Positions 22,101 to 34,300 of a stretch of 64,000 nt of DNA are shown here, piece by piece. Within the stretch, counting starts at the first letter, position 1. Each line of letters opens with the position of its first letter. The position numbers were made by a program, and so were the translations under genes. Below the pieces are notes generated by a model. That model searched no databases. It was not told the DNA's origin and saw only the letters and a list, made by a program, of their open reading frames with translations. The stretch is from Microdochium bolleyi (taxonomy: Eukaryota; Ascomycota; Sordariomycetes; Xylariales; Microdochiaceae): assembly GCA_001566295.1 (NCBI GenBank), contig KQ964245.1, forward strand, positions 4,097,524 to 4,161,523, in the 5' to 3' direction.

Positions 22101-24386
22101 CCTCTTTCCACCACAGTGACAATTTCGGCAGCGCTCTTCCACAACACGCTACGATGGACCCTCAAGCCTGGACTATTGCTCATAGTATGTGTTCGAACTC
22201 AGGTCCGGATGGCTACTGCGTATGAGCCGGATCGACCCTGGCTGACAAAAACCCCACCCCCGTTCGTCCCAATTTCCAGAGGAGCCGGGGTCCGGCCCCC
22301 TTGTTCGCGGCGTTGGTCAGGGGTACCATCCATCTCAGGGGACAAGGACACCCAAGATCGCGCCTGTTGCGCTTCCAACGACGACAGTAAACGGCTGCAG
22401 TATGTACAGCAGCCAAGACGGGCGCCTCGGGTCCTGCCGTTTTGAGACATCGCAGATCAACTTCAACCTGCGGCAGAAATTCCACCTCGAGTGCAGACAT
22501 GCCAGCTTCGGGGAGAAACGCGGAATCTGGATCGACACAGAAGTGCGGAGTGGGCGGTCCTGACCAAGTCCCGCTCCGATGCTGCATGCAACTTTGAATG
22601 ACTCGGCTGCAGCCAGCTCCCAGCTTAGTTCCGAGCCGACCCCGTGCAAGGATAGGCGAGTACCGCCCGGCAAGCATCGCACACCGCGTCCGCCAGGAGA
22701 TTCATGCAACGCCATTTGGTCGAGAGACAACGGCCAGACCTTCAGACGGATGCGGGCAGCCGCGTTATTGCCTTCGATGTCATAGCCAGGATGCCGCGGG
22801 CAGATGCAGGCAACATGTTCCGCTTCGAGACACGACCTCTGAAATAAGGTTGTGTGCTCCATTCCAGCAGCCAACAACTACTCGAGACATGGGCCATTAC
22901 ATAAGGTCCTCCGTCCTCCGTCGCACGCCACACTCAGGGTCAGGTCTCGAGTTCGCTACGAAGTATGCTGGGCAGTGGTTGATCAAGTTGAGCTGCAGTG
23001 ATGATTACAACGCAGCAGGAGCTGCCAGCCAAACGCATATACTAGATGGCAAGCTTGCCGTCCGATGGCTTGCCATCGCTTCACGTGAGAAACACGGATG
23101 CGGATGACCGACGGCACAGGCTCTCCTGATCCTCTCAGCAAGGCCCGCCCGCTGAGGTAACCGGAGAGTGGAAGCTGTGGTCTATCACCGCAACTTGAGG
23201 GACAACAGTAGGGTACGGAGTACAACGATACCCAGTGTCGAGACGTTCACAATACTACGGTCCCTGAGAAAGAGCAGGGGCAACAGCAAAAGCAGTGCCG
23301 TCCGCGTGGGCAAGGTGAGAGGTGAATTGGCACGGGCGGAGTCCTCAGTCGCTAGGTAGGGCGGGCAACACTTTCAGCTTTAAGCGTGTGTGCCGCCGCC
23401 ACAAGGTGATCACCACCGTGGTGTCCAGATGTGCCCGCTTGTCACTAGCCATGTAGTCTGGCCGGCGCCTCACGCCCCGAGTGTTAGCTTCGAGCGAGCC
23501 AAGTCCCCAGCCATAAAAGTGGCCGAGATCAGGGATTTTGCAGGACACGATGCACACTACGCAGGACTCCCGGACGGAGGCACTCAGCTCTTGGATAGCC
23601 TCAATCTGTTGCGGCACATGGGCATTGGGACTGCCTACAGGCGACGGCCCCTTCCCGAGGCTGAATGCCACTGGTGCAGGGAACACAGGGGATGGATAGG
23701 TTGACGTGCTCGTGACCAACAAGGCCTCGCGCACTGATGGGGAAAGCATTGAGCCTTTGACATTGCACGACCAGGAGACGACGAGGCTGGAGGTGAATGG
23801 CAATCTTGAACGGAGGGAGCTCTCTGGCCGGCGGCCCCTGGCCACCCTTGCCCACGGTGCCCCTGGAAAGCTGCCCAGGTGGCCGTGACCTGCGTCGCTG
23901 GTGCGCGAGAGAGCAAAGCGCATGCATCTGCATCCCGGCCGCCCAGCCAGCCCGCCCGATTCCCAATTGACCACTTGTGGTGCGGTCTCCGTACCCACTG
24001 CCCACTGCCCACACCCCCGTCGCCGCTGCACCTGCAAGCTCCAACTCTGCTGGCCGTCCCTTTTCCCTCTCTCCTCCCTTCCCTCCGCCTCAGCCAGTCG
24101 TCCTCTCCACACTCCTGTCCAGCAGCCCGTCCCGAGCAATCGCCATCCTGCCCGGTCTCCTCTGGCAGCGAAGAGCGCACGACAGCCACGCCGACAATCC
24201 CGACGACGAAGAAGAAGACGACGAGACCACTTCGAGGCCAGCGCTCGCCCGGTCTCTCTCTATCTCCCTCTGGCCCAACACTCTCTTTAATCCAGCGCCT
24301 GTTGTCTGCACAGACGCACCTCGTCGTCGCGCCCCCTTTCCATCCCCAGACGCGAATTTGCACTCGACACTATCCTCCCGCCAACC

Positions 24387-25880
24387 ATGGACTCCCAACG
24401 AACAAGCGAGGTCTCGCCCGAGGCGATGCAGGCGCGCATCCAGCAGGCTCGTCGCGAGGCTGAGACGCTCAAGGACCGCATCAAGCGCAAGAAGGATGAG
24501 CTTGCCGACACGACTCGTGAGTAGACCCTGTTGTTTGATGATACCCCTTCGCCTCAATTGGCATTGCGTCGCCTTGTAAAACCATCGCGCCTGCTTATAG
24601 CTCCTGTCATCGTCTCTACATGACGGAGTCGTCAGGGCATGGTGCTTCTTTACATGCCGCGGCCGTTTGCCAATTGCCTGCTCTTGGGACATGGTGCACA
24701 GACTGCAAGTATACTGACATGTTTGCACACCTCCAGTGCGCAACGTTGCGTCGCAGTCCCACGAGCCCATACCCAAGAACCAGCTCATGAAGACCAAGCG
24801 CACTCTCAAGGGCCATCTGGCCAAGATCTACGCCATGCACTGGTCCACCGATCGGAGGCATCTGGTTTCCGCCTCGCAAGACGGCAAGCTCATCATTTGG
24901 GATGCCTACACGACGAACAAGGTCCACGCCATTCCCCTGCGGTCATCGTGGGTCATGACCTGTGCCTACGCCCCCAGCGGTAACTACGTCGCGTGTGGTG
25001 GTCTGGACAACATCTGCTCAATCTACAACCTCAACCAGAACAGGGAAGGGCCTACGCGTGTTGCTCGCGAGCTCTCTGGCCACGCCGGTTACCTGTCCTG
25101 CTGTCGTTTCATCAACGACCGGAGCATCCTGACCTCGTCCGGTGACATGACCTGCATGAAGTGGGACATTGAGACTGGCACAAAGGTCATGGAGTTTGCC
25201 GACCACCTGGGTGATGTCATGAGCATCAGCTTGAACCCTACTAACCAGAACACCTTCATTTCTGGTGCTTGCGACGCTTTCGCCAAACTTTGGGATATCC
25301 GTGCTGGCAAGGCCGTCCAGACCTTCGCCGGCCACGAGTCCGACATCAACGCCATCCAGTTCTTCCCCGATGGCCACTCCTTCGTGACTGGTTCCGATGA
25401 TGCTACATGCCGCCTCTTCGATATCCGTGCCGACCGCGAGCTCAACCTTTACGGCGTAAGTCGCCTCCGTTGGTTGCTAGTAGCTGTATCTGGATTAACT
25501 GACCGTAATTTCGCAGTCCGAATCCATTCTCTGCGGCATCACCTCCGTCGCCACCTCTGTCTCTGGACGTCTCCTGTTTGCTGGTTACGATGACTTCGAG
25601 TGCAAGGTACGTGGTGCTGACCTCGCGCTCTCCGCGACAACGGAAACTAGGACCTCAGGACTAACATGTTATACAGGTTTGGGATATCACAAGAGGCGAG
25701 AAGGTCGGTGCCCTTGTCGGTCACGAGAACAGAGTCAGCTGCTTGGGCGTCAGCAACGACGGCATCAGCTTGTGCACAGGTTCTTGGGATTCAGTGGTAA
25801 GTCTTGACCAGCAGAAGCAGATACCCATTGTGGGTTTACCAGGCTGACAATTGATGCAGCTGAAAATCTGGGCCTACTAA
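24387..25880 (+). CDS. gnb-1: Heterotrimeric G-protein beta subunit
   Basis: Five exons: 24387-24516, 24737-25455, 25517-25606, 25677-25796 and 25860-25880. All introns are GT-AG (donors GTGAGT, GTAAGT, GTACGT, GTAAGT) and all phases agree; 359 aa. The start MDSQRTSEV has a CAACCATGG context. Residues about 10-43 form the N-terminal coiled-coil helix that pairs with G-gamma (MQARIQQARREAETLKDRI). Seven WD40 blades follow, with repeats ending in LIIWD, CSIYN, MKWDI, KLWDI, RLFDI, KVWDI and the final KIWAY. The last exon encodes just LKIWAY, a layout typical of fungal G-beta genes. The protein anchors G-alpha-GDP and signals as G-beta-gamma at the plasma membrane in mating, conidiation, growth and virulence. 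A pyrimidine-rich leader precedes the gene. The phosducin-like chaperone for this protein is the preceding recognisable gene, on the opposite strand. Confidence 0.98.
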
Positions 25881-26812
25881 ATGGTGCTTCAACAATAACG
25901 ATACCGGTCATCTTGTTCCTGGCGGCAACAAGAACCACACCCGGATTGCGACCTATGCCTTAATTATTGTGTGGTCTGGACCGCTCGGTCCATGACGAGA
26001 GACGATTCCGCAACACGCACCAAGCCACGCACGCCGTCTGATTTCTATACCATAAGCAGCCACGTCCACGCAGCCCGAATACGACACGACGAAGCCCACC
26101 GGCGGCCGGTGGATTATACCCAGACTTTTGAACCGTTAATACCTGGACCCGTAACCCGCGGCTTTCTTTATGCATTTGCCGCTTGTTTCACTTTTTGAGC
26201 CCGGCCTTGTCGCAAGCCATGACTGCGTAGCAATGCGCATCGTAAGGGCTTGCAGATTGAAGCCGGGAGGTGTCTGTTGGAGGACTGTCCCGGCCCTGCT
26301 TCGCGCCGATACTTGTTTATATAGAGGGAGTGGCGTAGGACACTCGCGGGCGGGGCCGTGGCAGCATCAGACACCGTTTCTTACCTACTTGGAGCCGCGG
26401 GCGCGGGAGGGGATCAAAAGTCGTAGATCGTGGCAGCGATTGGGCTGGCGAATGTAGCGTGCACTTATTCCTGAGGAGGGGGCATTTCAGGCTTTGTTCA
26501 TTACCTTTTTCTATCCGTCAATGCGTTTCCCTTGCGTCGAAAAGAGAGAAAATAACTGTCTTGAAACATCTGGAGCCTCGATTGTTGATGCTTGCACGTG
26601 AAGTGGACCACAGGGCAGCTGGAACGCGCTGAGGGAACGGCACAGCGAGATGAGGGTTCGGCTTCTTGGCACAACGCCTACGCCGGGACCGGCCTTCGTC
26701 GGAACCTGCATCCGAACCCCAATCTCGGATTGCGATTGATCTTCGACGGAGCGTGCCCAAATGTGCTCGTGGACAATCAGTACACAAGCTTCTCGGTAAT
26801 TGAACAAGAGAG
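25881..26812. other. Intergenic region between G-beta and the adenosine deaminase-like gene
   Basis: About 930 bp between two genes on the plus strand. It holds the G-beta 3' flank and the promoter of the next gene. No open frame here is convincing. Confidence 0.6.
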
Positions 26813-28706
26813 ATGGCAGAGGAGATTGATTTCCAGGCCATGCCGAAGATTGAGGTATGACTCTTTTTTCTTCTTCTCCTTGTTCCCCCCCGGGCTCTTC
26901 TCGTTGCTGGCCGTATGCTTGTCTTGTAGGTTGTGGGTGTTGAGCTTCGTGAATTGCACAAACTGTGGCTCAACACCACCACGACCGACCACGCGCGGGC
27001 TCGATGAGATTTTTCTGGTCGTTCACGATAAGACCGCTGTCCCAGCTTTCCGAGCTGGAGCTTCTCAAGGCAGAATTAGCGACCATGATCAGCAGGAGTA
27101 ATCTAACGTGTGCCTGCTCATTGACATATATATTGCACCTGCATAGCTCCATGCTCATCTCACGGGCAGCATCACGCGGCGGTGCCTGCACGAGATATGG
27201 CGCGGCAAGAGGGACGCCGGCGAGACGGACCTGGATGATCCGCTCGTGGTCATGCCCGAGGGGCGGCATGACCATGACTTGACAACGTGAGGCATCCTTT
27301 TCCCCTCTCCCGGTTTTGCTTTGAAGGTTCCTTGCGGATCCGATCGTGCCTATTTCCCCTCGTGTACCCATCCTCTTTTTCCCCCTCTCTTTGTTTTTTC
27401 CCCGTACGCCGCCGAGAGGAAAGGATCAGCGTAGGGCACAATCACGCGCAGCAGCATGCGTTTGGTAGGATGAACACACATCGACTAAACTTCTAACATG
27501 CCTTCGTGTTGTGTGCTTTTGTGCTTTTAGCTTCTTCCCGCTCTTCTCGTCCTACATATACCGGCTGATCAACGACCTGCCGTCGCTGCGCCACTCCACG
27601 AGGGCGGTGGTCCGGGACTTTGCGGCCGACGGCGTCGCGTACCTCGAGCTGCGCACCACGCCGCGCGCCGTGCCCGCCGCGGGGCTGGACAAGCGCGGGT
27701 ACGTGCGGGCCGTGCTGGACGCGGTCGCCGAGGCGGAAGACGAGCTCGGCGCCGGCCGGATCAGGGTCCGGCTGATCTTGTCCGTGGACCGGCGGAACTC
27801 GCTCGACGAGGCGTGGGAGGTCCTCGCGCTGGCGAGGGAGTTTGCGGCACCTGCTCTGCGACGACGAGGTGACGGCGAGGACGACGGCGAGGACGACGGT
27901 CATGGAAGCAGTGGTGGAGGAGGAGGGGTTGTGGGCATCGATCTCTGCGGCGACACATCCCGGGGCGACGTTAGCCTCTTCACACCCGTGATGCGCGCGG
28001 CCCGGGAGGACGCCGGGCTCCCGCTGACGATCCACTTCGCCGAGGCCGCGAGCACGGGGACCGACGAGGAGCTCGGGACGATCCTGGACTGGCGGCCGGC
28101 GAGGCTGGGCCACGTCATCCACGTCTCGGACCGGATCAAGCGCAGGATCATCGACTACGGTAGGCAGCAGGACGGCGGCGGCGGGGAGAAAGGGCCGGGA
28201 CCGCTGGGGCTGGAGTTGTGCCTCAGCTCCAACGTGCAGCTCAAGATGATCGTTGGGAGCTTCGACGTGCATCACTTCGGGGAGTGGTGGAGAGTCGAGG
28301 ACGGGCCGGTGATCATGCCCTGCGTGAGTTCTTCTTCTTCCTCTTCTTTGTATTCTTCTTCCTCCTCCTCATCTACATGCTCCCCATCCTGTACCCAGTA
28401 CACAGAACCTCTACACAGTCTTTGCCTGGGTCTCGGCCACCGAGCTGTCTGCGGATCTCCTTGGCAGGCCAAGCCCTGTGATGCATTTACACCCCCCACC
28501 GGAGGCTGACGTCAAGATATGTATATATACAAGTGCAGACTGACGACGTGGGCGTCTTCGAGAGCCCCTTATCCAACGAGTGGCGCCTCGTCCAGCAGTA
28601 CTTTGGCCTCACGCGCGACGACATAGTCGCCCTCGGACGGAAGAGCGTCGACGTGATCTTCGGCGGGGAGGCGGAGAAGGCGCGGCTCAGGGAGATCATG
28701 TGGTAG
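26813..28706 (+). CDS. Adenosine deaminase-like protein (ADAL / N6-methyl-AMP deaminase type)
   Basis: Four exons: 26813-26854, 27147-27286, 27531-28323 and 28539-28706; 380 aa. The 14-residue first exon (MAEEIDFQAMPKIE) joins exactly to LHAHLTGSI, which restores the metal-binding HxH (His16, His18). Phases 0, 2, 0 agree at all junctions. Other active-site landmarks are IHFAEA (His229) and the TDDVGVF motif split from MPC by intron 3 (Asp327, Asp328). These place it in the adenosine/AMP deaminase superfamily, closest to ADAL by the SLSNEW-like ending of the metal loop. That group hydrolyses N6-substituted AMP to IMP; the substrate is inferred from family. Between about residues 164 and 185 an Asp/Gly-rich insert (GDGEDDGEDDGHG then five Gly) interrupts the barrel. 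Intron 3 (215 nt) contains CT/TTC repeats and is long for this window. Confidence 0.9.
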
Positions 28707-29126
28707 AATGAACCAACAAAGGGATAGCGATGAAGCAAAATTACAGCTGTGGGCGGGCTGCGAGTGTTCTTGTCGCGATTGCAACGCAAATCAAAGGCTG
28801 CGAGCACTTGAATGAGAGACGAGAAGTTAGAAAGGGAGGTTGGGCATATATAAGGGCATAAATGGAAAGCCCAAGGTGGATAGTGCAAAGTATTTTTGAG
28901 CAAATACTTGCCGCTTATCACGACACCCGCTTGCATACCGACTAGAGGTTGTGTGCCCTGTACTTGACCAAGTCTATATTATACAGCTATACCTAGAGTA
29001 CCGTACATGAGGGGACCTTGACTCTTTCTCGCGTCCACGTCACATCGCTGTACGTGGCATGAGGTACTGCCGATACCTCTTATATCCGATACCAGAATAC
29101 AGACTGCTGAGCTGAGGCTGGCCGGG
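28707..29126. other. Convergent 3' flanks
   Basis: About 420 bp shared by the 3' ends of the adenosine deaminase-like gene (+) and the acetoacetyl-CoA synthetase gene (-). No gene seen. Confidence 0.7.
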
Positions 29127-31363
29127 CTAGGACTGCGATGCAGCCCACGACTCGAACCATGCCAACGCCTCCGGGTTTGCCACACTGGCGTTAGTCTTGA
29201 TCTTGATGCCAGATAGGATCTGCTTGACAGCAACCTCGATTCTGTACGCAGACACCAGATTAGCACTCGTGTTACATGTGTAATCGCGCTTGATGCGTGG
29301 TGACATAGGGCCACTCACTTCTTGCCGTTACCCGTCTTCGGAATACCCGCAGGGCCACACTCCTCAACCACACCGGGGACGTGGCGCGGGCTGAGCTCCT
29401 TCTTGATGATGTTCTTCATGCGCGTCTTCAGGTCCTCCGAAAACTCCTGCCCCTCGCGCATCACGACGAACAAACACACGGTCTCGTCGCGGTCACTCTC
29501 GCGCCGCCTACCAACGCACACGGCGTCCTCGACCTCGGCGGCGAAGAAGCGTGTGAGGATGTTGTAGATCTCGGCGCTGCCAAACCTGACGCCTGAGGGC
29601 TTCAGCACGCCATCGCTACGGCCTAGCATCGTCAGCCCGCCCGTCTGGGGATCGATCCGGACAAAGTCGCCGTGGTGCCAGATGCCCTCGAATCTATCAA
29701 AGTAGCTGGACTTGTACTTCTCGTCGCCACCGCTGCCCCAGAATGTCAGCGGCTGGCAGGGGAATGGCTTTGTGCAGACCAGCTCGCCGTCTTCGCCAGG
29801 TGTAGGCTCGCCTGTGACCGCATCGGCCACACCAATGGCCATGCCCAGCCCCGCGCACTGGATCTCGCCGACGCGGACAGGAAGCAACGGACAGGGAGCC
29901 CCGAACAGGGAGATGATGTCGGTGCCGCCTGTGATGGAGCCCAGGTTGATATGCGCCGGGAAGGCCTTGTAGATATATGAGAATGTGGACGGAGGCAGAG
30001 GCGAGGCCGTCGAGTAGATGGCCTGCAGGTGCGAGAGATCATAGCTCTCCATCGGCCGCACGTTGTTGGCCTCGAGTGCTGTAAGGAACGCCGCCGACGT
30101 GCCGAAATGGGTGACCTTGAGCTGCTCGATAAGCTTCGGCATGGACAGGAACCCGTTCGGCTTGAATGGGCTGCCTGAGTACAATACCAACGAAGAGCCG
30201 CAGGCCAGCGCAGATGCGGCGAAATGCCACATCATCCAGCTCACAGTGCTGAAGTACAGCATGCGTGATGTCTCGTCCATGCCGCAGTGTAAGTGGTGCT
30301 CCTTTTTGTGCTGCAAAAGTGTACCTGCTACCGTGTGCACAATGGCCTTAGGCAGGCCTGTCGTGCCGCTGGAGTATAGAACGTACAAAGGATGAGAAGG
30401 CGGTAGCTGCTCAAAGTGCAACTTTTCAGGGCCGGAGCTGTGACATCTTGTCAGTCTGATGGCCAAGGATTTTGACATCATCTTGCCTTCACAAACTTAC
30501 CTCTTCAGGAATGCTTCATATTCAGCCGCCTTGACGCCCTTGCTCCCCAGCACATCCAGATCCAGAGGTGCCGAGATATTGTTGATGACAACAACGGTCT
30601 TCAAGCCCTTCGTCACGAGCGTCTCCACAATGTCTGCAGTCTTGGACGTGCTCGACCACTCCTTGCCGTTGTACACTGTCCCATTGTCCGCGAAAAGAAC
30701 CTTGGGCTCGATCTGAGCGAGCCGATCCAGCACCGCACTCACACCCGTGTCAGGACTGATACCGGTCCAGATGGCACCAATGGACGTGGCTGCGAGCATG
30801 GCAACCATGGCCTCGACGTGGTTTGAGACAAAACAGGCCACAACGTCCTTGGGCTGTAAGCCGGACGCCCGTAGAGCATTGGAGCACTGCCGCACGGCTT
30901 CCCGGAGCTCGGCCCAGGTGGTCTCTCGGAGCCGTTCCTCCATCTCGGTAGCGGTGATGAGAGCCACATCCGATTCTGAAACCTTGGCCTTGGCCGGGAA
31001 GAGCAGGTTCTCAGCAAAGTTTAGACGAGCACCGGCAAAGAAGTCTGGCCGGGGGTACATTGGTGCATTGGCGGGCAGCACCTACTATATGGTCAGATGT
31101 TTGTGTGATGGTATGTAAATCAACAATTTCCAGGTGAGACTGACCTCTGTGTATGGCTGCGATGCTGTGATGCCACAGAACTGCCACACTTGGTCCCAGA
31201 AGTCTGCTATGTTTTCGACGGACCATTTGTAGAGGCCCGGGTAGTCATCAATGTCGAGGCTGTACTTTGACTTGACGGACTGCAGGAACTTGTACATGTG
31301 CGTCGAGGCCGGGTCCGGATGCCTCCAGAGCTCGGCCGCGGGGGCCTTGGCAGCGGATGTCAT
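29127..31363 (-). CDS. AACS: Acetoacetyl-CoA synthetase
   Basis: Four exons: 31363-31145, 31081-30501, 30437-29319 and 29241-29127; 677 aa. Donors are GTCAGT, GTAAGT and GTGAGT, and phases 0, 2, 2 agree. The start MTSAAKAP is the ATG that leads into ELWRHPDP, the usual N-terminus. The N-terminal ACAS helical region includes YPGLYKWSVENIADFW. Further motifs are ARLNFAENLL, SIGAIWTGISPD, the AMP/phosphate loop YSSGTTGLPKAIVH (288-301), HLHCGMD, YFSTVSWMMWH, ITGGTDI, WHHGDFVRID and the C-terminal PKTGNGKK whose lysine (about 639) takes part in adenylation. HCGMD and the TGGTDI variant point to acetoacetate rather than acetate as substrate. The cytosolic enzyme activates acetoacetate for sterol and lipid synthesis or leucine and ketone catabolism. 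No PTS1 is present; the C-terminus is AASQS. Confidence 0.95.
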
Positions 31364-34300
31364 GATGCCGGGATGTACAGTCCGCGTGAGATGCGAAGTT
31401 GTAAGGACCAAAGTGCCTTCACCGATTCTCACCCGAACAACAAAATAGCGATCGGATAGAGCAAAGACCAAGATCGGGTAAGTGGGGGAGGAGAATAAGG
31501 GGTCTGGCCTGTATGGGGAAGCCGCGACCTGCCCGGCGCCCCAACATTTGCCATCCCCAGTGGCAGTCAAGCGCCGCCGGTCGGAGGAGAAACTTTTTGT
31601 GGGCTCGTCGAGCCCGCGAGGTCCCGGTCGCCCGCCCCGAACACCATTGCCGAGCATCCAGCTTCTTTTTGCTCCGAAGTAAGCCGCCTCTGGCCTGCTG
31701 CACACAGCACGCTCAGCTCCCGGTCGTCGGCCCCGGGCACCGGCTGCACTGCTCGATCGTCGACCCTGACATCAGATGTCCACGAGGGGTGGCTCTCGCT
31801 CCAAGCTGCTTCGTGCACCACAAAGAACTACCTCCAAAGCGAGGCGGTGCACATCGAAGCACTGGCGCGAGATCGGGGTTGCCCTCCTCCTGAATGCCGT
31901 ACGGTACCTGGCATGACGCTTCAACGGCTGTGCCCAGGACCTTGTGCGATGCAACATGCTGGAGTCTTGAGGTTATTCTGTGCATCCGCACCGTTCAGCC
32001 TTGCGCGCCCATTGCTCCCGGTTGTGCCATCCAAGAGTCGAGCCCGTGCCGAACCGAGCCAACGCAGGGATCTTGGCGTCAACAGACAGCTCATTCACCA
32101 GGCACGACCCGGCCATTGCACGTTCTGCCCTCTATGAAGCTGTCATTTCGCTGTCTCGAGGCCGCTCCCCTTGAGATGCGACCGTGATTATGAGAGCCAC
32201 TGTGCTCTGCGAAAGTCCCAAAGTTGATGCCCGAAGCACACAAAGATCGACAGCAATGCCCATCTACGCCAATGCGCTGCTCTGGCGCGTGCGCTCGAAC
32301 ATTGCTGCGCGCTAGGCAGCCTTCTCAAAATCCCGACATGGTTGCCTTGGTTTCCAGCCATAGTTGTGTTTGATTCTGTCTGCCTGATCAGCGACACGAC
32401 CAAGTCGGGCAAGTACACGGAGTCTGTGCTTTCGTAAAGTGCTCGTCAGCGCGGCCGTTTGAGGTCATCTTGCCCTGTGTGCGGGATAAGCTGGCGCAGA
32501 CATGATCTAGGTACAAGCCTCGAAGCCCATGGCCACGCAACGATTTCAGTGCCAGTGAGGAGTTTCAAGATTGGCTGCGGCACACATGACGAGAGTTTCT
32601 AGCAGCAATCGAGTCGCTGTTCAATCCGTCGGGCTGACAGAACCCTGCACCAGAACCCAGCAACAGCCCTCATCTCCTGGCCCGCCCGTCACAGCACGGA
32701 CGGGTACGCGAGTGCAGTGTCACGATGTTAGATGGGTTCCTGACGGGTGGGCCGCGGTCCAGGGTCCGATACTGGCACAGCAGGCATTGCAGGGACTGCG
32801 AAAGGAGCTGTCAGGGTTCTGCGGCCGCTCGAGGAAGGGATGCTGTTGTGCGATCCCTGTCTGAAGCAGCGATCAAGCAACGAGGATTCCTGGTGCTTCA
32901 GAGTCTTGTTCTCGAGGCCCGTCTTCGAACATGACACCACACGCATGTATAATGTGCAAACCACCAAACAAGCTCACCTCTACGGGTGCGGAGTGCTCTG
33001 TAGTATGTACGAGGCCGAGTGCCGGCCACTGCGCCTGGAGCAGGGATAGAAGAGGATAGGGGAGAGAAAACACGCGACAATGAAATGAAGCTGCATAAAA
33101 TGCTCGGGCACTACTGGGCGAACGACGCCCGGGGGGTTTAGGGGCAAGCGAGGCTGATCCAATCAGGGGAGCGCTGGCCTGTCCGGGCCCTTCTCGCCCC
33201 TCTCGCTCTTGTCGCGCTTTTCGCAGCCTCGCGGAGCCCACCTTTTCGTTGCCAAACCAGCTCCAGACGTCCCGAGGTCGTGTCTTGTCGGGCTTTGGGG
33301 TTCTCCTTGCACATCCGGCTGACCCGGGCTCACCAAGATGGTCGCGTGTCTCGCAGAAGAGCCCAATGACACTGAGTCAATATCGAGCGAGCCAGCGCAG
33401 ATCCATTGGAGCGGCTCTCTCCGTGTGTGATGGTTGCCAGCCTCCGCAGTTCCGGTCGTGCCGGATGGAGATCGAAGTGCACAGTTCTTTTCCGTCCCAT
33501 GATGAACATGCGATGCGCATGTCCTACTTAGGTGTCGGAAGCAGGGCAGTAGTGACGTACAGCTTGCAGCAGTAGCTCGAGGCATTAGAGATGCTGCGTG
33601 TTGCTCGGGGAACTCGCAGAGTGCGTTGCCATCGCCGACGAGAGCATCATCGGCATCATCATCATCATCGATGACTGGTGATCCAGAATCAGACCATACC
33701 AGGTCAAGGTTAGGTGCCAGAAAACCAAAAACCCATTGTCCTTGGCCTCGCCCGCTGTGCACCGGCACGTGCCGGGATTGGCTGTGGCGGGCACTACCTG
33801 CGCTACACTGCAGTACAGGCCAGGGCAGGCCAGGGCAGGGCCAGGGGAACAGCCTGTCGAGCCTAGCGGGCCGGGCTAGGCTGGGAGCGGGAGCCTGCAA
33901 GGTCCAGCAGCAGATCCCGTCATTTCCCACGGCGCTCTCGCGCACGGAACGGCGGCCTCTTGCCTCCCGACTCTCGACAGGCTCCATTTTTCATCAGTCC
34001 CGACTCCTCCTTTTATCTCTACCACCTGCTCCTGTGCTCGCCGCCTACAGCTCCTCCTCCTCCGCCTTCTCTTCCGGACGGTCCTTCCCACGGCTTCCGC
34101 AACCACAAGCACCAGCTTCTCCTACGCGAAGTTGCCCGAGGTCACGCAGTCCTGTGTGCTCCTTCCCGGATCCCTCTGAGCTTTGCCTACCCCGGCAGTC
34201 TCGTCCACTCCTTTCTTACCTCCGGGTAACCTTACAGGTAGGTAGGCGGCGCCACTCCCTTTGTCTGTCTGTCTCGCAAAGCCACGCTGGGCTAGTCCGC

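Larger units (their letters stand above)
11757..24386. other. 12.6 kb gene-poor interval between the phosducin-like and G-beta genes
   Basis: The ends hold promoter sequence of the two flanking genes. The right end (about 24040-24386) is a pyrimidine-rich leader of the G-beta gene. Between them no frame shows a recognisable domain. The longest (257 codons at 14122-14895, 206 at 15086-15706, 264 antisense at 23345-24139) are composed of scattered Cys/Arg/Ser codons and overlap equally long frames on other strands. Base composition appears more A/T-rich from about 17.3 to 20.8 kb. The interval contains a 13-nt G run, a GT repeat, a 14-nt palindrome and a second TACGGAGTA motif (23214-23222). 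I see no tRNA, no terminal repeats and no transposase remnant by eye. One weak spliced-ORF candidate at 18421-19164 is listed separately. Confidence 0.6.

Noticed and set aside
23345..24139. 264-codon antisense frame upstream of the G-beta gene
   Set aside because: Complement of the pyrimidine-rich leader; Gly/Arg/Trp-rich with no domain.
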